A DNA stretch of 64,000 nt from Sporosarcina sp. FSL W7-1349 (GCF_038003045.1 NZ_JBBOOK010000001.1:2542001-2606000); one strand, 5' to 3'. Numbered from the stretch's first letter, positions 16,011 through 25,780 are shown. The notes: generated from the sequence alone by a model not told the origin. Translations and numbers: made by a program.

Positions 16011-16829
16011 TTACACTTTCCCCTGATCGCTTAGCAAACTGGCCGTAGCCGAGACTTGTTCCAGCATCGAATGGAATTCCTGGATACTTGCCGAATATTC
16101 CTCCGTTTGCGCAGCCACATCTTGGACGGAGTTATTGATATTCAGGATATCTTGTTCCGTGAGCTCCAGTTGCTTTTGAATGTCCTCTGCGGCGGTATTG
16201 CTATTGGCCGCCATCTTTCGGATTTCATCAGCCACGACAGCGAATCCTTTCCCGCTTTCTCCGGATCGAGCGGCTTCAATAGCTGCGTTTAACCCAAGGA
16301 TATTCGACTTTTGAGCAATCCCTTTCACATGCCCAATGATCCGTTCGATGTTTTTCATATTATCTTTCATCGTTTCAGATTGCTGGGACAGCTCTTGCAA
16401 CCGAGAGGCGGAAGTGTCTGTCGCTTTCGTAATTTCTTCCGAAAATACTGTCATTTGTTCGATCACTTTGCTTAGTTCATCCGCGCTTTTCCGCAAGTTC
16501 TCAATTTTTTCGTTTGAGGTGACTGCCGCCAAGGCGCCTATCAATTGTCCATTTTCATATAGTGGGATGCATGATGAAATATAAGGTATCCCCAGGAAAT
16601 TGGCGGGGACTTCCTCCCGAAGCTGTTTTCCGCTCTGCAACACTTTATAAGTGGCAGCTCCCTTATACTTTTCCATCTTTTCACCGACTTTTAATTTCAA
16701 GTCGACCCTCTCTCCAGGCAAGTATCCGATGATCGTGTCCTTATCACATAAGATCATGCATGTATCTTCTGGATAGGTTTGTTGAAAATAAGGCAGATTG
16801 TTTTTAATCTCTTCTAATTTCTGCAACAT
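16011..16829 (-). CDS. Soluble methyl-accepting chemotaxis-type protein (YfmS-like)
   Basis: A 272-aa cytosolic chemoreceptor without membrane segments. An N-terminal sensor region of about 110 residues (TCMILCDKDTIIGYLPGERV, then NGQLIGALAAV) is followed by a shortened MCP signalling domain. The conserved hairpin tip reads NILGLNAAIEAARSGESG, with GKGFAVVADEIR after it. It would feed CheA/CheW in response to a cytosolic signal, possibly redox or a small ligand. GGGGGGAAG precedes the ATG. Confidence 0.85.
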   Translation of the reverse strand: MLQKLEEIKNNLPYFQQTYPEDTCMILCDKDTIIGYLPGERVDLKLKVGEKMEKYKGAATYKVLQSGKQLREEVPANFLGIPYISSCIPLYENGQLIGALAAVTSNEKIENLRKSADELSKVIEQMTVFSEEITKATDTSASRLQELSQQSETMKDNMKNIERIIGHVKGIAQKSNILGLNAAIEAARSGESGKGFAVVADEIRKMAANSNTAAEDIQKQLELTEQDILNINNSVQDVAAQTEEYSASIQEFHSMLEQVSATASLLSDQGKV

Positions 16830-16879
16830 GTCTCTTCCCCCCTTCAGTACGTTGGCTGAATCTAGTTGGCCCCATCATC

Positions 16880-17836
16880 CTATATACTCTTGATTCCATC
16901 AAGGGAACGGCTCAGCGTATCTTGGGCATCACGGATCATTCCGTCCAGCAGTTCTTTGACGGTCGGGATATCCGAAATGAGCCCGGACACTTGTCCGCCA
17001 TTGATGAAGCCTTGTTTCATATCACCGTCGATGGCCCCTTGGATATGTTGCTTCTCTGTCGTCAGCTCATTGAATTGTTCCAATGTCAAACCTTCCCGTT
17101 CCCGTTTGAACAGCTCTTCCGCGTAATCGTTTTTCAATACGCGGCGGACCCGCCCGACGTTACGGCCGATGATCATCGTCTCCGTGTCCGAAGCATCGAT
17201 CAGCCGTTGCTTATAGACATCATGGACCGGCATTTCCTGAGTTGCGATGAAACGAGTGCCCATTTGCACTCCGGATGCACCTAAAGCAAGCGCAGCGGCC
17301 AATCCTTTTCCATCTCCGATTCCTCCTGCTGCCGCGACTGGAATATTCACGCTCGCCGCAATTTGTGGAATCAACGTAAATGTGGTCAACTCCAAGTTTG
17401 AATTGATACCCGCCGCTTCAAATCCTTCCGCCACCAACACATCCGCTCCCGCCTGCTCCGCTTTTTGCGCATGTTTAACTGCTGCTACGATAGCAATGGC
17501 TTTGATCCCGTTTTCATGAAGACGCGGTATGTAGGGTGCTGGGTTACCGGCCGACAGCGATACGACAGGCACTTTATGTTTAATGACCAAGTCGATCAGT
17601 TCGTCGGTATGTGGTGTTACACCGATGGCGATATTGACCGCAAAACTTTTGGATGTGCCCTTTTTGATTTCAATGATCTTTTCTTCGACTTCCTCGACTT
17701 CCGATGTTCCGCAACCGATCGTCCCGAGTCCTCCAGCTTCCGAAACAGCGATTGCCAACTTCGTACTACTAATATTCCCCATTCCTCCTTGAAGGATTGG
17801 GTATCGGATTGATAATACTGTACAGAGTTCATTCAT
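16880..17836 (-). CDS. Nitronate monooxygenase / FabK-like FMN enzyme
   Basis: A 318-aa TIM-barrel flavoprotein of the 2-nitropropane-dioxygenase family: YPILQGGMGNIS near the N-terminus, ADVLVAEGFEAAG, IPVAAAGGIGDG and GVQMGTRFIAT for FMN binding. The GFEAAG site (Gly/Ala where many nitronate oxidases have GxEAGGH) and FabK-like pattern leave open whether it acts on nitronates or as enoyl-ACP reductase II. No fab genes flank it. GGGGAG precedes the ATG. It is divergent from the gamma-carbonic-anhydrase gene. Confidence 0.8.
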   Translation of the reverse strand: MNELCTVLSIRYPILQGGMGNISSTKLAIAVSEAGGLGTIGCGTSEVEEVEEKIIEIKKGTSKSFAVNIAIGVTPHTDELIDLVIKHKVPVVSLSAGNPAPYIPRLHENGIKAIAIVAAVKHAQKAEQAGADVLVAEGFEAAGINSNLELTTFTLIPQIAASVNIPVAAAGGIGDGKGLAAALALGASGVQMGTRFIATQEMPVHDVYKQRLIDASDTETMIIGRNVGRVRRVLKNDYAEELFKREREGLTLEQFNELTTEKQHIQGAIDGDMKQGFINGGQVSGLISDIPTVKELLDGMIRDAQDTLSRSLDGIKSI

Positions 17837-17922
17837 ACGGCAAGCTCTCCCCTCTATAGATTAAGTAATTTGTGTTAAAATAGAATGATAGAATGCTTTT
17901 CCAGCAAACGGAGGTAATAGTG

Positions 17923-18453
17923 ATGATTATTCCATACAACGGCAAAAAAGCGGATGTACATCCATCGGTATTCGTCGCCCCGGGTGCCTATCTGATCGGG
18001 GACGTGACCATCGACGAAGAGTCCACCATCTGGTTCAATGCGGTATTACGTGGAGATGAAGGCTCCATTACGATTGGGAAACGATGCAGCATCCAGGACA
18101 ACTCCACCATCCATTTATATGAAGGAGCTCCTGTCTTAGTCGAAGACGAAGTGACGGTCGGCCACAACGTCATCCTGCATGGGTGCACAATTAGAAAGCG
18201 CTCTATTATTGGGATGGGAACCACCATTCTCGACAATGCAGAAATTGGCGAAGAATGTATTATCGGAGCGAATACCCTTATCCCATCCGGAAAAGTCATC
18301 CCGCCCCGCTCATTGGTTGTCGGTTCTCCTGGTAAGGTCGTCCGTGAACTGACGCAAGAAGACTTGGACCTGATCCAGCTTTCCATCGACACATACGTCC
18401 AAAAAGGATATGATTTTAATGAAATCCTGAAAGACGAAACCGAACAAGCTTAA
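17923..18453 (+). CDS. Gamma-carbonic-anhydrase-like / PaaY-like hexapeptide protein
   Basis: A 176-aa left-handed beta-helix protein with hexapeptide repeats (I/V/L-G-D/E pattern) and a C-terminal helix. The three metal-binding histidines H64, H81 and H86 are present (STIHLYEG, VGHNVILHGC). GGAGG stands eight bases before the ATG. General Bacillales copies are annotated as gamma carbonic anhydrase. Here it is convergent with paaX at the edge of the paa island, and PaaY, a thioesterase of this same fold, is encoded next to paaX in E. coli. A PaaY role is therefore plausible but unproven. Confidence 0.8.
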   Translation: MIIPYNGKKADVHPSVFVAPGAYLIGDVTIDEESTIWFNAVLRGDEGSITIGKRCSIQDNSTIHLYEGAPVLVEDEVTVGHNVILHGCTIRKRSIIGMGTTILDNAEIGEECIIGANTLIPSGKVIPPRSLVVGSPGKVVRELTQEDLDLIQLSIDTYVQKGYDFNEILKDETEQA

Positions 18454-18454
18454 C

Positions 18455-18495
18455 AAAAAAACCGGCAGCTGCACAAAAGCTCCCGGTTTTTTCAT
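18455..18495. terminator. Bidirectional terminator between the hexapeptide gene and paaX
   Basis: AAAAAACCGG and CCGGTTTTTT flank an AGCT/AGCT inner pair. T runs follow on both strands. Confidence 0.85.
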
Positions 18496-18568
18496 CTCCA
18501 CTTTACAGATGCGACAGTCCCGAAAGCATTGGAGGTTACTCCAGCCGGGCGTCGTCTCGCCGGCCATC

Positions 18569-19495
18569 CTATCGGATAATCATCGGATGATCGATTGCAT
18601 CGTAGGATTCATCTTTATGGCTCAAATCATTGTCTTTTCGAAAAACCTCTTCGAAAAAACGGCTTGCGGGTTGGGCAAGCAGTTTATAATATTGAGCAAA
18701 TAAAAGTGCCGCGTGGTTCCCATTCCACATATCGGGAAGAAGTTCTTTCGGAAGGCCCGGGTCCGTAAATAGAAATTTCCGATATTCGTGGACAAGATTC
18801 GTCCTTTCCACGAAACATTGAGCATCTGTCATCTGGCCGCTCTCCATTTGGCTGTTGGAGATGATATATTTCTTACTGTACGTGGAGATGAACTCTTCGT
18901 ACTTTTCCTCAATCTCTTCCAACGGCCAGCTCCTCTCCACAAGGGATCGGTCTGTTTGCGGACCTCGATGTTCTGAAATAAAGAAATCAACATACTCACT
19001 GATCTCATACTTCTCAATTAAGAGATTCACTTCTTTTTCCAGGTTGTTCGGAGAAATCCAGCACCCATTGGAGAAGCTGCCGAATCCACTCCATAGCAAT
19101 TCCTTCCGGAGTTCATCCCGGATTTGTCGCTTCTCTTCCGGAATCGTATACATGAGCATCCGCCATTTCCCGTCCCACGCATGTGGATCCAGTTTAAAGA
19201 TACGCGACGCCGCTTCATCCATCCGGGACACACCCCGAGGGGTCAGATAATAGTAGCTCTTTTTCCCTTGCCTTTCGGTATTGAACCATCCCAATTTCAT
19301 CATACGTGAAACAGCGACCCGCACAGATTGCTCATTGTGACCGAATTCCTTCATCAGCCTGATTAAACTGCCAATCCATATTTTGTTTCCATAATGACGA
19401 ATGTAATCACCAAATATCGTGAAAATCATTGATTGTGTATTTGAAATGGAACTAACCACGCTTTCATCTGTTATTCTCCGTATTCTCCTTTCCAT
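18569..19495 (-). CDS. paaX: PaaX-family repressor of phenylacetate catabolism
   Basis: A PaaX-type regulator (308 aa from the ATG at 19495). It has an N-terminal winged helix (NTQSMIFTIFGDYIRHYG, then EQSVRVAVSRMMKLGWF), and the central and C-terminal PaaX domains (MYTIPEEKRQIRDELRKEL; LVHEYRKFLFTDPGLPKELLP). In known systems phenylacetyl-CoA releases the repressor from paa promoters. It is the last gene of the paa string. The start is uncertain: the ATG lacks a ribosome binding site and lies in a TATAAT hexamer, and homologues begin near residue 15-20, so a GTG at codon 13 or 14 is possible. Confidence 0.9.
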   Translation of the reverse strand: MERRIRRITDESVVSSISNTQSMIFTIFGDYIRHYGNKIWIGSLIRLMKEFGHNEQSVRVAVSRMMKLGWFNTERQGKKSYYYLTPRGVSRMDEAASRIFKLDPHAWDGKWRMLMYTIPEEKRQIRDELRKELLWSGFGSFSNGCWISPNNLEKEVNLLIEKYEISEYVDFFISEHRGPQTDRSLVERSWPLEEIEEKYEEFISTYSKKYIISNSQMESGQMTDAQCFVERTNLVHEYRKFLFTDPGLPKELLPDMWNGNHAALLFAQYYKLLAQPASRFFEEVFRKDNDLSHKDESYDAIDHPMIIR

Positions 19496-19523
19496 TATAG
19501 CAATGAGGGAGAGTGGCAGACAA
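19494..19523 (-). promoter_or_regulatory. Possible internal promoter for paaX
   Basis: TTGTCT (complement of 19518-19523) and TATAAT (complement of 19494-19499) are 18 bp apart. The -10 overlaps the upstream candidate start of paaX. If used, it would allow repressor synthesis apart from the paa operon and require the downstream start. Confidence 0.4.
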
Positions 19524-19525
19524 GA

Positions 19526-20302
19526 TTATTTGCCTGAGAATACGGGCTTTCTCTTTTCACTGAAGGCGTGAAGAGCTTCCATCCGATCTTCTGTCGGGAT
19601 AGTCAATTCGTATGCTTTTGACTCGATTGCAAGACCCGTCCGCAAGTCGGTATTCATACCTTCATTAATTGCATATTTTGCTTGTTTGATGGCAACCGGT
19701 CCGTTTTTCAAAATGTTTTCGGCTAATTGCACACAGCTGGAAATCAGATTTTCTTTCTCCACCACTTGCAGGAGGAGGCCGATGTCATATGCTTCCTCTG
19801 CCGTCAACCGTTTCGCCGTGAAGATCAATTCCTTCGCTTTCATCTCACCAATCAGGCGTGGCAAGCGCTGTGTACCGCCCGCTCCCGGGATGATCGCCCA
19901 GCTTGTTTCCGTTAAACCAAGTGTCGCTTCTTTCACGGCAATCGGGAAGTCGCAAGCCACCATGAGTTCGAACCCGCCGCCAAGTGCATATCCATTAACC
20001 GCCGCAATCGTTGGCTGTGGTAGTTCGGCAATACTGTTGAAGGCATTGCGAATTGCTTTTACGTTCCGTCTTACTTCAGTATCATTCAAAGTTTTCCGCT
20101 CTTTCAAGTCGGCTCCCGCACTGAAAGCCTTCTCCCCGGCACCTGTGAAAATGACAACACGGACTTCCGGATCCAAAGCGATGGAATCGGTTACTTCCTG
20201 TAATTTTTGAAGCGCCTCATAGTTAAAGCAGTTTAGCGCTTCTTCGCGATTGATCGTTACATAAGCGATATTGTCTTTCTTTTCATATAAAATAGGTTCC
20301 AT
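19526..20302 (-). CDS. Enoyl-CoA hydratase/isomerase (crotonase family)
   Basis: A 258-aa crotonase. The oxyanion-hole segments (FSAGADLKE, YALGGGFEL) and both catalytic glutamates, E112 and E132, are present, so it should be an active hydratase. It lies between paaJ and paaX, separated from paaJ by a 120-bp inverted repeat. It could hydrate a ring-cleavage or beta-oxidation intermediate, or supply the ring-opening hydratase activity that fused PaaZ gives in Proteobacteria; the sequence does not decide. Confidence 0.85.
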   Translation of the reverse strand: MEPILYEKKDNIAYVTINREEALNCFNYEALQKLQEVTDSIALDPEVRVVIFTGAGEKAFSAGADLKERKTLNDTEVRRNVKAIRNAFNSIAELPQPTIAAVNGYALGGGFELMVACDFPIAVKEATLGLTETSWAIIPGAGGTQRLPRLIGEMKAKELIFTAKRLTAEEAYDIGLLLQVVEKENLISSCVQLAENILKNGPVAIKQAKYAINEGMNTDLRTGLAIESKAYELTIPTEDRMEALHAFSEKRKPVFSGK

Positions 20303-20367
20303 GTTGTTCCCACTCCTTGTTGAAAGAAAGGGCTATCTTAAAAAGCCAACCTTACCGTTGAACAATC

Positions 20368-20487
20368 AAAAAGCAAGGGCTCTGGTCGCTTTCCGCGGGC
20401 CAGCCGCCAAGCCTCCTGCGGCTTGCAGCCGTGCGGGGTCTTGCCGGCCGGCTTTCCCGCAGGAGTCTCCCGCCGCCCTTGCTTTTT
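20368..20487. repeat. 120-bp GC-rich imperfect inverted repeat
   Basis: AAAAAGCAAGGGC at 20368-20380 is mirrored by GCCCTTGCTTTTT at 20475-20487. The interior carries GCTTTCCGCGGGC and a CCCGCAGGAG segment, resembling a family of palindromic intergenic elements seen across Bacillales. It lies between paaJ and the crotonase gene and could form a stable hairpin in the mRNA. No coding content. Confidence 0.7.
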
Positions 20488-20544
20488 GCGGTAATATACT
20501 TGGGCAAGCGACTTATGAGACAGTCCCTTTCCATTCACTCATTT

Positions 20545-21744
20545 TTATGCTTTTTCTACGATCGTAGCAATACCTTGGCCGACGCCGATACACATCGTTG
20601 CCAGACCGTATTGGGTATCACGCTTATTCATTTCATAGATAAGAGTAGTCAAAATACGCGCACCACTTGCACCGAGTGGATGGCCGAATGCGATTGCTCC
20701 GCCGTTGACATTGACTTTTTCCGTATCCAATTCCAGTTGGCGAATACACTCCAATGATTGGGAAGCGAAGGCTTCGTTCAGTTCGACTAGGCCGATATCG
20801 TCTACTGTCAAACCAGCGCGCTGCATTGCTTTTTGGGATGCGTAGATTGGGCCTAGACCCATGACAGCTGGCTCCAGTCCAGCTGTTGCACCGACTACGT
20901 ATTTTGCTAACGGTTTCAAACCTAGCTCTTTCGCTTTTTCTGCACTCATGACGAGTAGGGCCGCAGCACCATCATTCACTCCGGAAGCATTACCGGCAGT
21001 TACCGTGCCGCCTTCGAAGATTGGACGCAGTTTGCCTAAAGCTTCTGGTGTCGTTTCCGGACGTGGATGTTCATCGGTATCGACGACAATTTCATTTCCT
21101 TTCCGGTCTTTGTAGACGACAGGGACGATTTCATCTTTGAATGCATTCTCTTCCATCGCTTTTTTTGCGCGTCGCTGGCTTTCCAAAGCGAACGCATCTT
21201 GCTCTTCGCGTGTGATATTGAAACGTTCCGCTACATTTTCAGCCGTTTTCGGCATCGTGTCGGAGCCGTACATCGCTTCTAGCTTTTTGTTTGTGAAACG
21301 CCAGCCGATAGTCGTGTCAAACATTTTCATATCGCCACGTGGGTAATCCACTTCTGGTTTTCCCATGACGAATGGAGCGCGCGTCATGCTTTCTGTTCCA
21401 CCCGCGATATAGATGTCCCCTTCATTTGCCATGATTGCTCTTGCAGCGTACATGACTGCATCAAGGCCCGAACCGCATAGACGGTTCACTGTCGTGCCGC
21501 CGACTTCGATTGGAAGCCCCGCGAGCAATGCAGACATTCTCGCGACGTTCCGGTTATCTTCTCCTGCCTGATTGGCGTTTCCGAAGACGACTTCTTCAAT
21601 TTGCTCAGGCGGTAATTTCGGATTTCGTTCCAATAAAGCTTTAATGACGACTGCGCCCAAATCATCGGGCCTTACCGACTTCAATGCACCTTTATATCGG
21701 CCGAACGGCGTGCGGACGGCATCAACGATTACGACTTCCTTCAT
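20545..21744 (-). CDS. paaJ: 3-oxoadipyl-CoA / 3-oxo-5,6-dehydrosuberyl-CoA thiolase
   Basis: A 399-aa thiolase with nucleophile C90 (NRLCGSG), the GHPLGASG histidine loop near residue 355 and C385 in [23 protein letters not shown] is characteristic of the PaaJ/PcaF subgroup. It performs the two thiolytic cleavages that release acetyl-CoA and succinyl-CoA in phenylacetate breakdown. Its start overlaps the paaH stop by four bases, so they are coupled. Confidence 0.92.
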   Translation of the reverse strand: MKEVVIVDAVRTPFGRYKGALKSVRPDDLGAVVIKALLERNPKLPPEQIEEVVFGNANQAGEDNRNVARMSALLAGLPIEVGGTTVNRLCGSGLDAVMYAARAIMANEGDIYIAGGTESMTRAPFVMGKPEVDYPRGDMKMFDTTIGWRFTNKKLEAMYGSDTMPKTAENVAERFNITREEQDAFALESQRRAKKAMEENAFKDEIVPVVYKDRKGNEIVVDTDEHPRPETTPEALGKLRPIFEGGTVTAGNASGVNDGAAALLVMSAEKAKELGLKPLAKYVVGATAGLEPAVMGLGPIYASQKAMQRAGLTVDDIGLVELNEAFASQSLECIRQLELDTEKVNVNGGAIAFGHPLGASGARILTTLIYEMNKRDTQYGLATMCIGVGQGIATIVEKA

Positions 21745-22610
21745 TTGTCACCCTTCTCCTTCTGTGTATAGTCATAGACCCCTTTGCCGCTTTTCCGGCC
21801 CAGGCGTCCCGCTTTGACATATTGTTCGAGCAACGGCGCCGGACGATATTTTTCGCCCAGTTTTTCATGCATGTATCTCAGATTGTTCAGACGGGCATCG
21901 AGGCCGACCAAGTCGACGAGCTCGAAAGGTCCCATCGGGTAATTCAAACCTAATTTGATTGCCTTATCGATTTCTTCCGGAGTTCCGAGTCCTTCCTGCA
22001 GCATATAGAATGCTTCGTTTCCAACTAGAGCGCTGATCCGGCTTGTAACGAATCCCGGGAACTCGTTGATGACAACTGTCTCTTTCCCCATATTGATAGC
22101 GACCTGCCGGATTACGTCAGCAGTTTCATCACTTGTTTCGAGTCCACGGATGATTTCGACTAACGGCATTTTATGTACAGGATTGAAGAAGTGCATCGCA
22201 ATCGTCATTTCCGGACGTTTTGCATACGATGCGATTTCCGTCGGGCTCATCGTCGATGTGTTTGTTGCGAAATAGCAATGTGCCGGAGCATGTTCTTCGA
22301 TCGTTTCAAATACACCTTTTTTAATATTCGCAATTTCAGGAACCGCTTCAATAACAAGGTCCGCTGATTTGGCGGCTTCCGCCAGATCCGTTGCATAGTA
22401 CAGATTTTCGCGCGCCTGCTCAGCCGCTTCATTTGTAATTTTGCCTCGCTCCAGCCCTTTGTCAAAAATCAGGTCGATTTCTTTTTCCGCGTTTTGCAGA
22501 GCGTCTTGATTGATATCAACGATGGTGACGGAGTATCCGCCTGTCGCTCCAACATAGGCGATTCCTCTGCCCATGACGCCGGATCCGACAACTACAATAT
22601 TCTTGATCAT
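21741..22610 (-). CDS. paaH: 3-hydroxyacyl-CoA dehydrogenase
   Basis: A 289-aa NAD-dependent dehydrogenase with a Rossmann motif GSGVMG at residues 9-14, the catalytic region [14 protein letters not shown] and a C-terminal dimerisation domain with [17 protein letters not shown] start at the ATG at 22610, preceded by GGGGG; the longer frame upstream is not supported. It oxidises 3-hydroxyadipyl-CoA in the paa pathway. Unlike E. coli PaaH (about 475 aa), it is a single-domain, 3-hydroxybutyryl-CoA-dehydrogenase-sized enzyme. Confidence 0.9.
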   Translation of the reverse strand: MIKNIVVVGSGVMGRGIAYVGATGGYSVTIVDINQDALQNAEKEIDLIFDKGLERGKITNEAAEQARENLYYATDLAEAAKSADLVIEAVPEIANIKKGVFETIEEHAPAHCYFATNTSTMSPTEIASYAKRPEMTIAMHFFNPVHKMPLVEIIRGLETSDETADVIRQVAINMGKETVVINEFPGFVTSRISALVGNEAFYMLQEGLGTPEEIDKAIKLGLNYPMGPFELVDLVGLDARLNNLRYMHEKLGEKYRPAPLLEQYVKAGRLGRKSGKGVYDYTQKEKGDK

Positions 22611-22681
22611 CAGTTTTCCCCCTATGTGTTGAATGAGCAAGGAACAGGTGGCCGACTGGCCCCTGTTCCTCATTGCCCATT

Positions 22682-24199
22682 TTATAGTCCAAACGGATTC
22701 AGTGGACGTGCACCGAAGTAAGACATAATGCTCTTCGTTTCTGAATAAAGGTCCAATGTTTCAATTGCTAGCTCGCGGCCGAAACCGGATTGTTTGTATC
22801 CGCCGAATGGTGTTCCAGGGAATGCGGAGAATGGGCAGTTGACCATGACGATTCCTGCTTCAATCTGATTCGCCACACGAGTACATCTCGCTCCGTCTTT
22901 CGACCAGATCGCAGAGCCAAGACCGAATTCTGTGTCGTTCGCCAATTTGATCGCTTCCTTCTCATCAGAGAATTTCGAAACGACAACAACTGGTCCGAAG
23001 ATTTCTTCTTGAACGACCTTCATGTCTTGTGTGACATTACCGATGATAGTCGGCGCATACCAGAAGCCGTTTTCGAAGCCTTCTGGGTGTAGTTGTTTTC
23101 CGCCCGCCAAGATTTCAGCACCTTCATCGATTGCGGATTGAACATAATATTTCACTGTGTCCAATTGACCTTGGTCGATCACCGCGCCAACATGCGTCTC
23201 TTGGCTGAATGGATCGCCCAGAACGATTCGGTTCGTTTTCTCAATGAATTTCTCCATGAACTCATCATAAATGCTTTCGTGGATGTACAGACGTGACCTT
23301 GCTTCACAAGATTGTCCCGTGTTGTTGAAGATACCGTAGATAGAACCGTCTACTGCTGCATCGATATCTGCATCTTCGAATACGAGGTTCGGTGATTTAC
23401 CGCCAAGTTCGAGTGTTACACGTTTCAAAGTGCTGGAAGCGCGCGCCATGATATCTTTACCGATTGGAGTTGATCCTGTGAATGCCACTTTGTTGACTAG
23501 TTCGTGTTCGACTAGGAAGTTTCCAATTTCAGAACCAGAACCTGGAAGGATGTTGACGACACCTTCTGGAACACCTGCTTCATGACAGATTTCCCCTAGG
23601 ATGATCGCTGTCAATGGAGTCAAAGATGCTGGCTTAATGATAACGGAACAGCCCGCAGCGATTGCCGGCGCTATTTTCCAAGCAGCCATCATCAATGGAT
23701 AGTTCCAAGGGATGATTTGCGCAGCAACGCCAATCGGCTCTTTTTCCGTGTAGTTGTGGAATTGTCCAGGGACGTTATTGACAGAACCACGGTGAGCAAC
23801 AATCGCGCCTGCGTAGAATTCGAAGTCTTCTACCGCTTGGTTGACCTGTGCTTGGGCAGCACCGATTGATTTACCTGTGTTCAGAACTTCCAATTCAACG
23901 AGTTCGTTGAAACGGCTGCGCATGATCGCCGCAATTTTGTTCAAAACGCGGGCACGGCGTCCTGTAGGAGTACGTTTCCATTTCCCATTGTCAAATGCTG
24001 CTCTAGCTGCTTCAACAGCACGTTGAGCATCCTCTTGCGTCGCTTTGGCTACTTCAGCAAAAACTTCCCCTGTGGCAGGGTTAACGACTTTCGTGCGGGC
24101 ACCGTTGCTCGCATCGACTTGTTCGCCGTTGATGAAAAGCTTGTAGTAGTCGCGCTTCATGGATTGAGTTTCAACTGCTGTTTCTTGTGTTTTAGTCAT
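22682..24199 (-). CDS. Aldehyde dehydrogenase of the phenylacetate cluster
   Basis: A 505-aa NAD(P)-dependent aldehyde dehydrogenase with catalytic C298 (NNTGQSCEA) and general base E264 (LELGGKSPN), plus the Rossmann GSTPIG. In Proteobacteria PaaZ fuses an aldehyde dehydrogenase to a MaoC hydratase and carries out ring opening and semialdehyde oxidation. Here there is only the dehydrogenase and no MaoC domain. It may oxidise 3-oxo-5,6-dehydrosuberyl-CoA semialdehyde, or phenylacetaldehyde upstream of the pathway. Fifteen bases separate it from paaG. Confidence 0.88.
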   Translation of the reverse strand: MTKTQETAVETQSMKRDYYKLFINGEQVDASNGARTKVVNPATGEVFAEVAKATQEDAQRAVEAARAAFDNGKWKRTPTGRRARVLNKIAAIMRSRFNELVELEVLNTGKSIGAAQAQVNQAVEDFEFYAGAIVAHRGSVNNVPGQFHNYTEKEPIGVAAQIIPWNYPLMMAAWKIAPAIAAGCSVIIKPASLTPLTAIILGEICHEAGVPEGVVNILPGSGSEIGNFLVEHELVNKVAFTGSTPIGKDIMARASSTLKRVTLELGGKSPNLVFEDADIDAAVDGSIYGIFNNTGQSCEARSRLYIHESIYDEFMEKFIEKTNRIVLGDPFSQETHVGAVIDQGQLDTVKYYVQSAIDEGAEILAGGKQLHPEGFENGFWYAPTIIGNVTQDMKVVQEEIFGPVVVVSKFSDEKEAIKLANDTEFGLGSAIWSKDGARCTRVANQIEAGIVMVNCPFSAFPGTPFGGYKQSGFGRELAIETLDLYSETKSIMSYFGARPLNPFGL

Positions 24200-24214
24200 G
24201 AATAGATCCTCCTC

Positions 24215-24988
24215 TTATTTTCCTTTATATACAGGTTTCCGTTTTTCCAAAAATGCGGTGACGCCTTCGCGGTGATCTTCTGTCAGGCCTGCGATGCGCT
24301 GGCCTTCCGCTTCCCTTTCCAAGAAAGTTTCAAAGGGAAGTGCCGCTGCGTCTTTCAGTCCGCGTTTGATCAAACCGATTGTCTTCGTTGGCAACGCCGC
24401 AATGCGTGCTGCAAAGGCAGTAACTTCCTCTTCCCACGCATCTTCCGCAATCTTGCGGTTGGCCAAGCCCCACTCAACCGCTTGGTCGGCCGTCACTTTC
24501 TCTCCAAGGATTGAAAGTTCGGCAGCTTTTGCCGGTCCGACCAATTGTGTTAAATAAAACAAATTCCCCGAATCCGGAATCAATCCAACATGGATGAATG
24601 CGTTCACTAAGCTGGCACGTTCTGAAATGAGGCGGAAATCGGATGCTAGAGCCAGACTGAAGCCAGCCCCCGCCGCTACACCATTGATTGCCGCGATGAT
24701 CGGCTTTTCACATTTTTCGATTTGAAGTATCATAGGCCCGTAATGATCCCGTAATACTTGTCCCAAGTCCATGTCTTCCGTCACTTCCGAAAGATCCTGT
24801 CCAGAACAAAAGGCACGGCCCTCACCTGTCAGAACAATACAGCGCACTGTCTCGTCCTGAGAAGCAGATCGAATGGCATCTTTGATCTCACGGTTCATCT
24901 GGGCGATAAATGCGTTTAATTTGTCTGGCCGGTTCATCGTAAGCCATGCTACACCGTCTTTTATCTCATACGTAATCGTTTCAAACAC
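24215..24988 (-). CDS. paaG: 1,2-epoxyphenylacetyl-CoA isomerase
   Basis: A 257-aa crotonase-fold isomerase. D139 in GLIPDSG replaces the second hydratase glutamate, as in PaaG, and the first glutamate position is hydrophobic (AAGAGFSLALASD). This fits the epoxide-to-oxepin isomerisation. Neighbours paaF and the aldehyde dehydrogenase, 15 bp away on each side, support the assignment. Confidence 0.9.
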   Translation of the reverse strand: MFETITYEIKDGVAWLTMNRPDKLNAFIAQMNREIKDAIRSASQDETVRCIVLTGEGRAFCSGQDLSEVTEDMDLGQVLRDHYGPMILQIEKCEKPIIAAINGVAAGAGFSLALASDFRLISERASLVNAFIHVGLIPDSGNLFYLTQLVGPAKAAELSILGEKVTADQAVEWGLANRKIAEDAWEEEVTAFAARIAALPTKTIGLIKRGLKDAAALPFETFLEREAEGQRIAGLTEDHREGVTAFLEKRKPVYKGK

Positions 24989-25003
24989 GAAGCCGCACCT
25001 CCA

Positions 25004-25780
25004 TCATTTCCCTTTGTAATTCGGTTTTCTCTTTTCAATGAAGGCGTTCATGCCTTCTTTTTGATCTTCCGAAGAAAATAGTAAATAGAAGTTCTTACGC
25101 TCGTACTGCATTCCTTCATACAGTGAATAATCGACTGCCTTATTCACCGAGTCTTTGATCAACCGAAGGGAAAGCGGCGGCATCTTGGCGATCCGGTTTG
25201 CGAATCGAAGAGCTTCTTCCCGCAGCACTTCCGGTGAAACGATCCGATTGATAGCCCCATATTTCAATAACTCTTCCGCAGGAATCCGTTCTCCCGTCCA
25301 CAACCATTCGATTGCTTTCGCCCGGCCAACCAGTTTCGTCAACCGTTGTGTTCCTCCTGCGCCTGGCATGACACCAAGGCTCACTTCCGGGAATGAAAAC
25401 TCCGTTCCTTTTGCTGCCAGGATCACATCACAGCAGAGAGCCAATTCGAAGCCCCCGCCGAATACGAAGCCATGGACCGCACCGATGACCGGTTTCTTAA
25501 TAAGGGCCAAGCGATCCCAGTCTTCAAATTGGTTCAATAATTCCAAGCTCATGGAATCGGCTTCCGCCATCTCATCGATATCGGCACCTGCGGAGAAGGC
25601 TCTCCCTTTGCCAGCAACTAGGATGACGCGCACTTCGTCATCCTGGTCAAATGTTTGCATGGCATGTAAGATTTCGCTTACCATTTTACGGTTTATTGAA
25701 TTATATTGACGCGGCCGATTGAGTTCGATGACACCTGTCATATTGTCAACCGACGTCTCAATGAACTCATAACCGCTCAT
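25004..25780 (-). CDS. paaF: 2,3-dehydroadipyl-CoA hydratase
   Basis: A 258-aa crotonase with oxyanion-hole motif FSAGADIDE and both catalytic glutamates, E112 (GGGFELALCCD) and E132 (FPEVSLGVMPGAGG). It is therefore a true hydratase. The order paaF-paaG matches other paa operons. Its ATG shares one base with the stop of the EthD-like gene (TAATG). Confidence 0.88.
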   Translation of the reverse strand: MSGYEFIETSVDNMTGVIELNRPRQYNSINRKMVSEILHAMQTFDQDDEVRVILVAGKGRAFSAGADIDEMAEADSMSLELLNQFEDWDRLALIKKPVIGAVHGFVFGGGFELALCCDVILAAKGTEFSFPEVSLGVMPGAGGTQRLTKLVGRAKAIEWLWTGERIPAEELLKYGAINRIVSPEVLREEALRFANRIAKMPPLSLRLIKDSVNKAVDYSLYEGMQYERKNFYLLFSSEDQKEGMNAFIEKRKPNYKGK

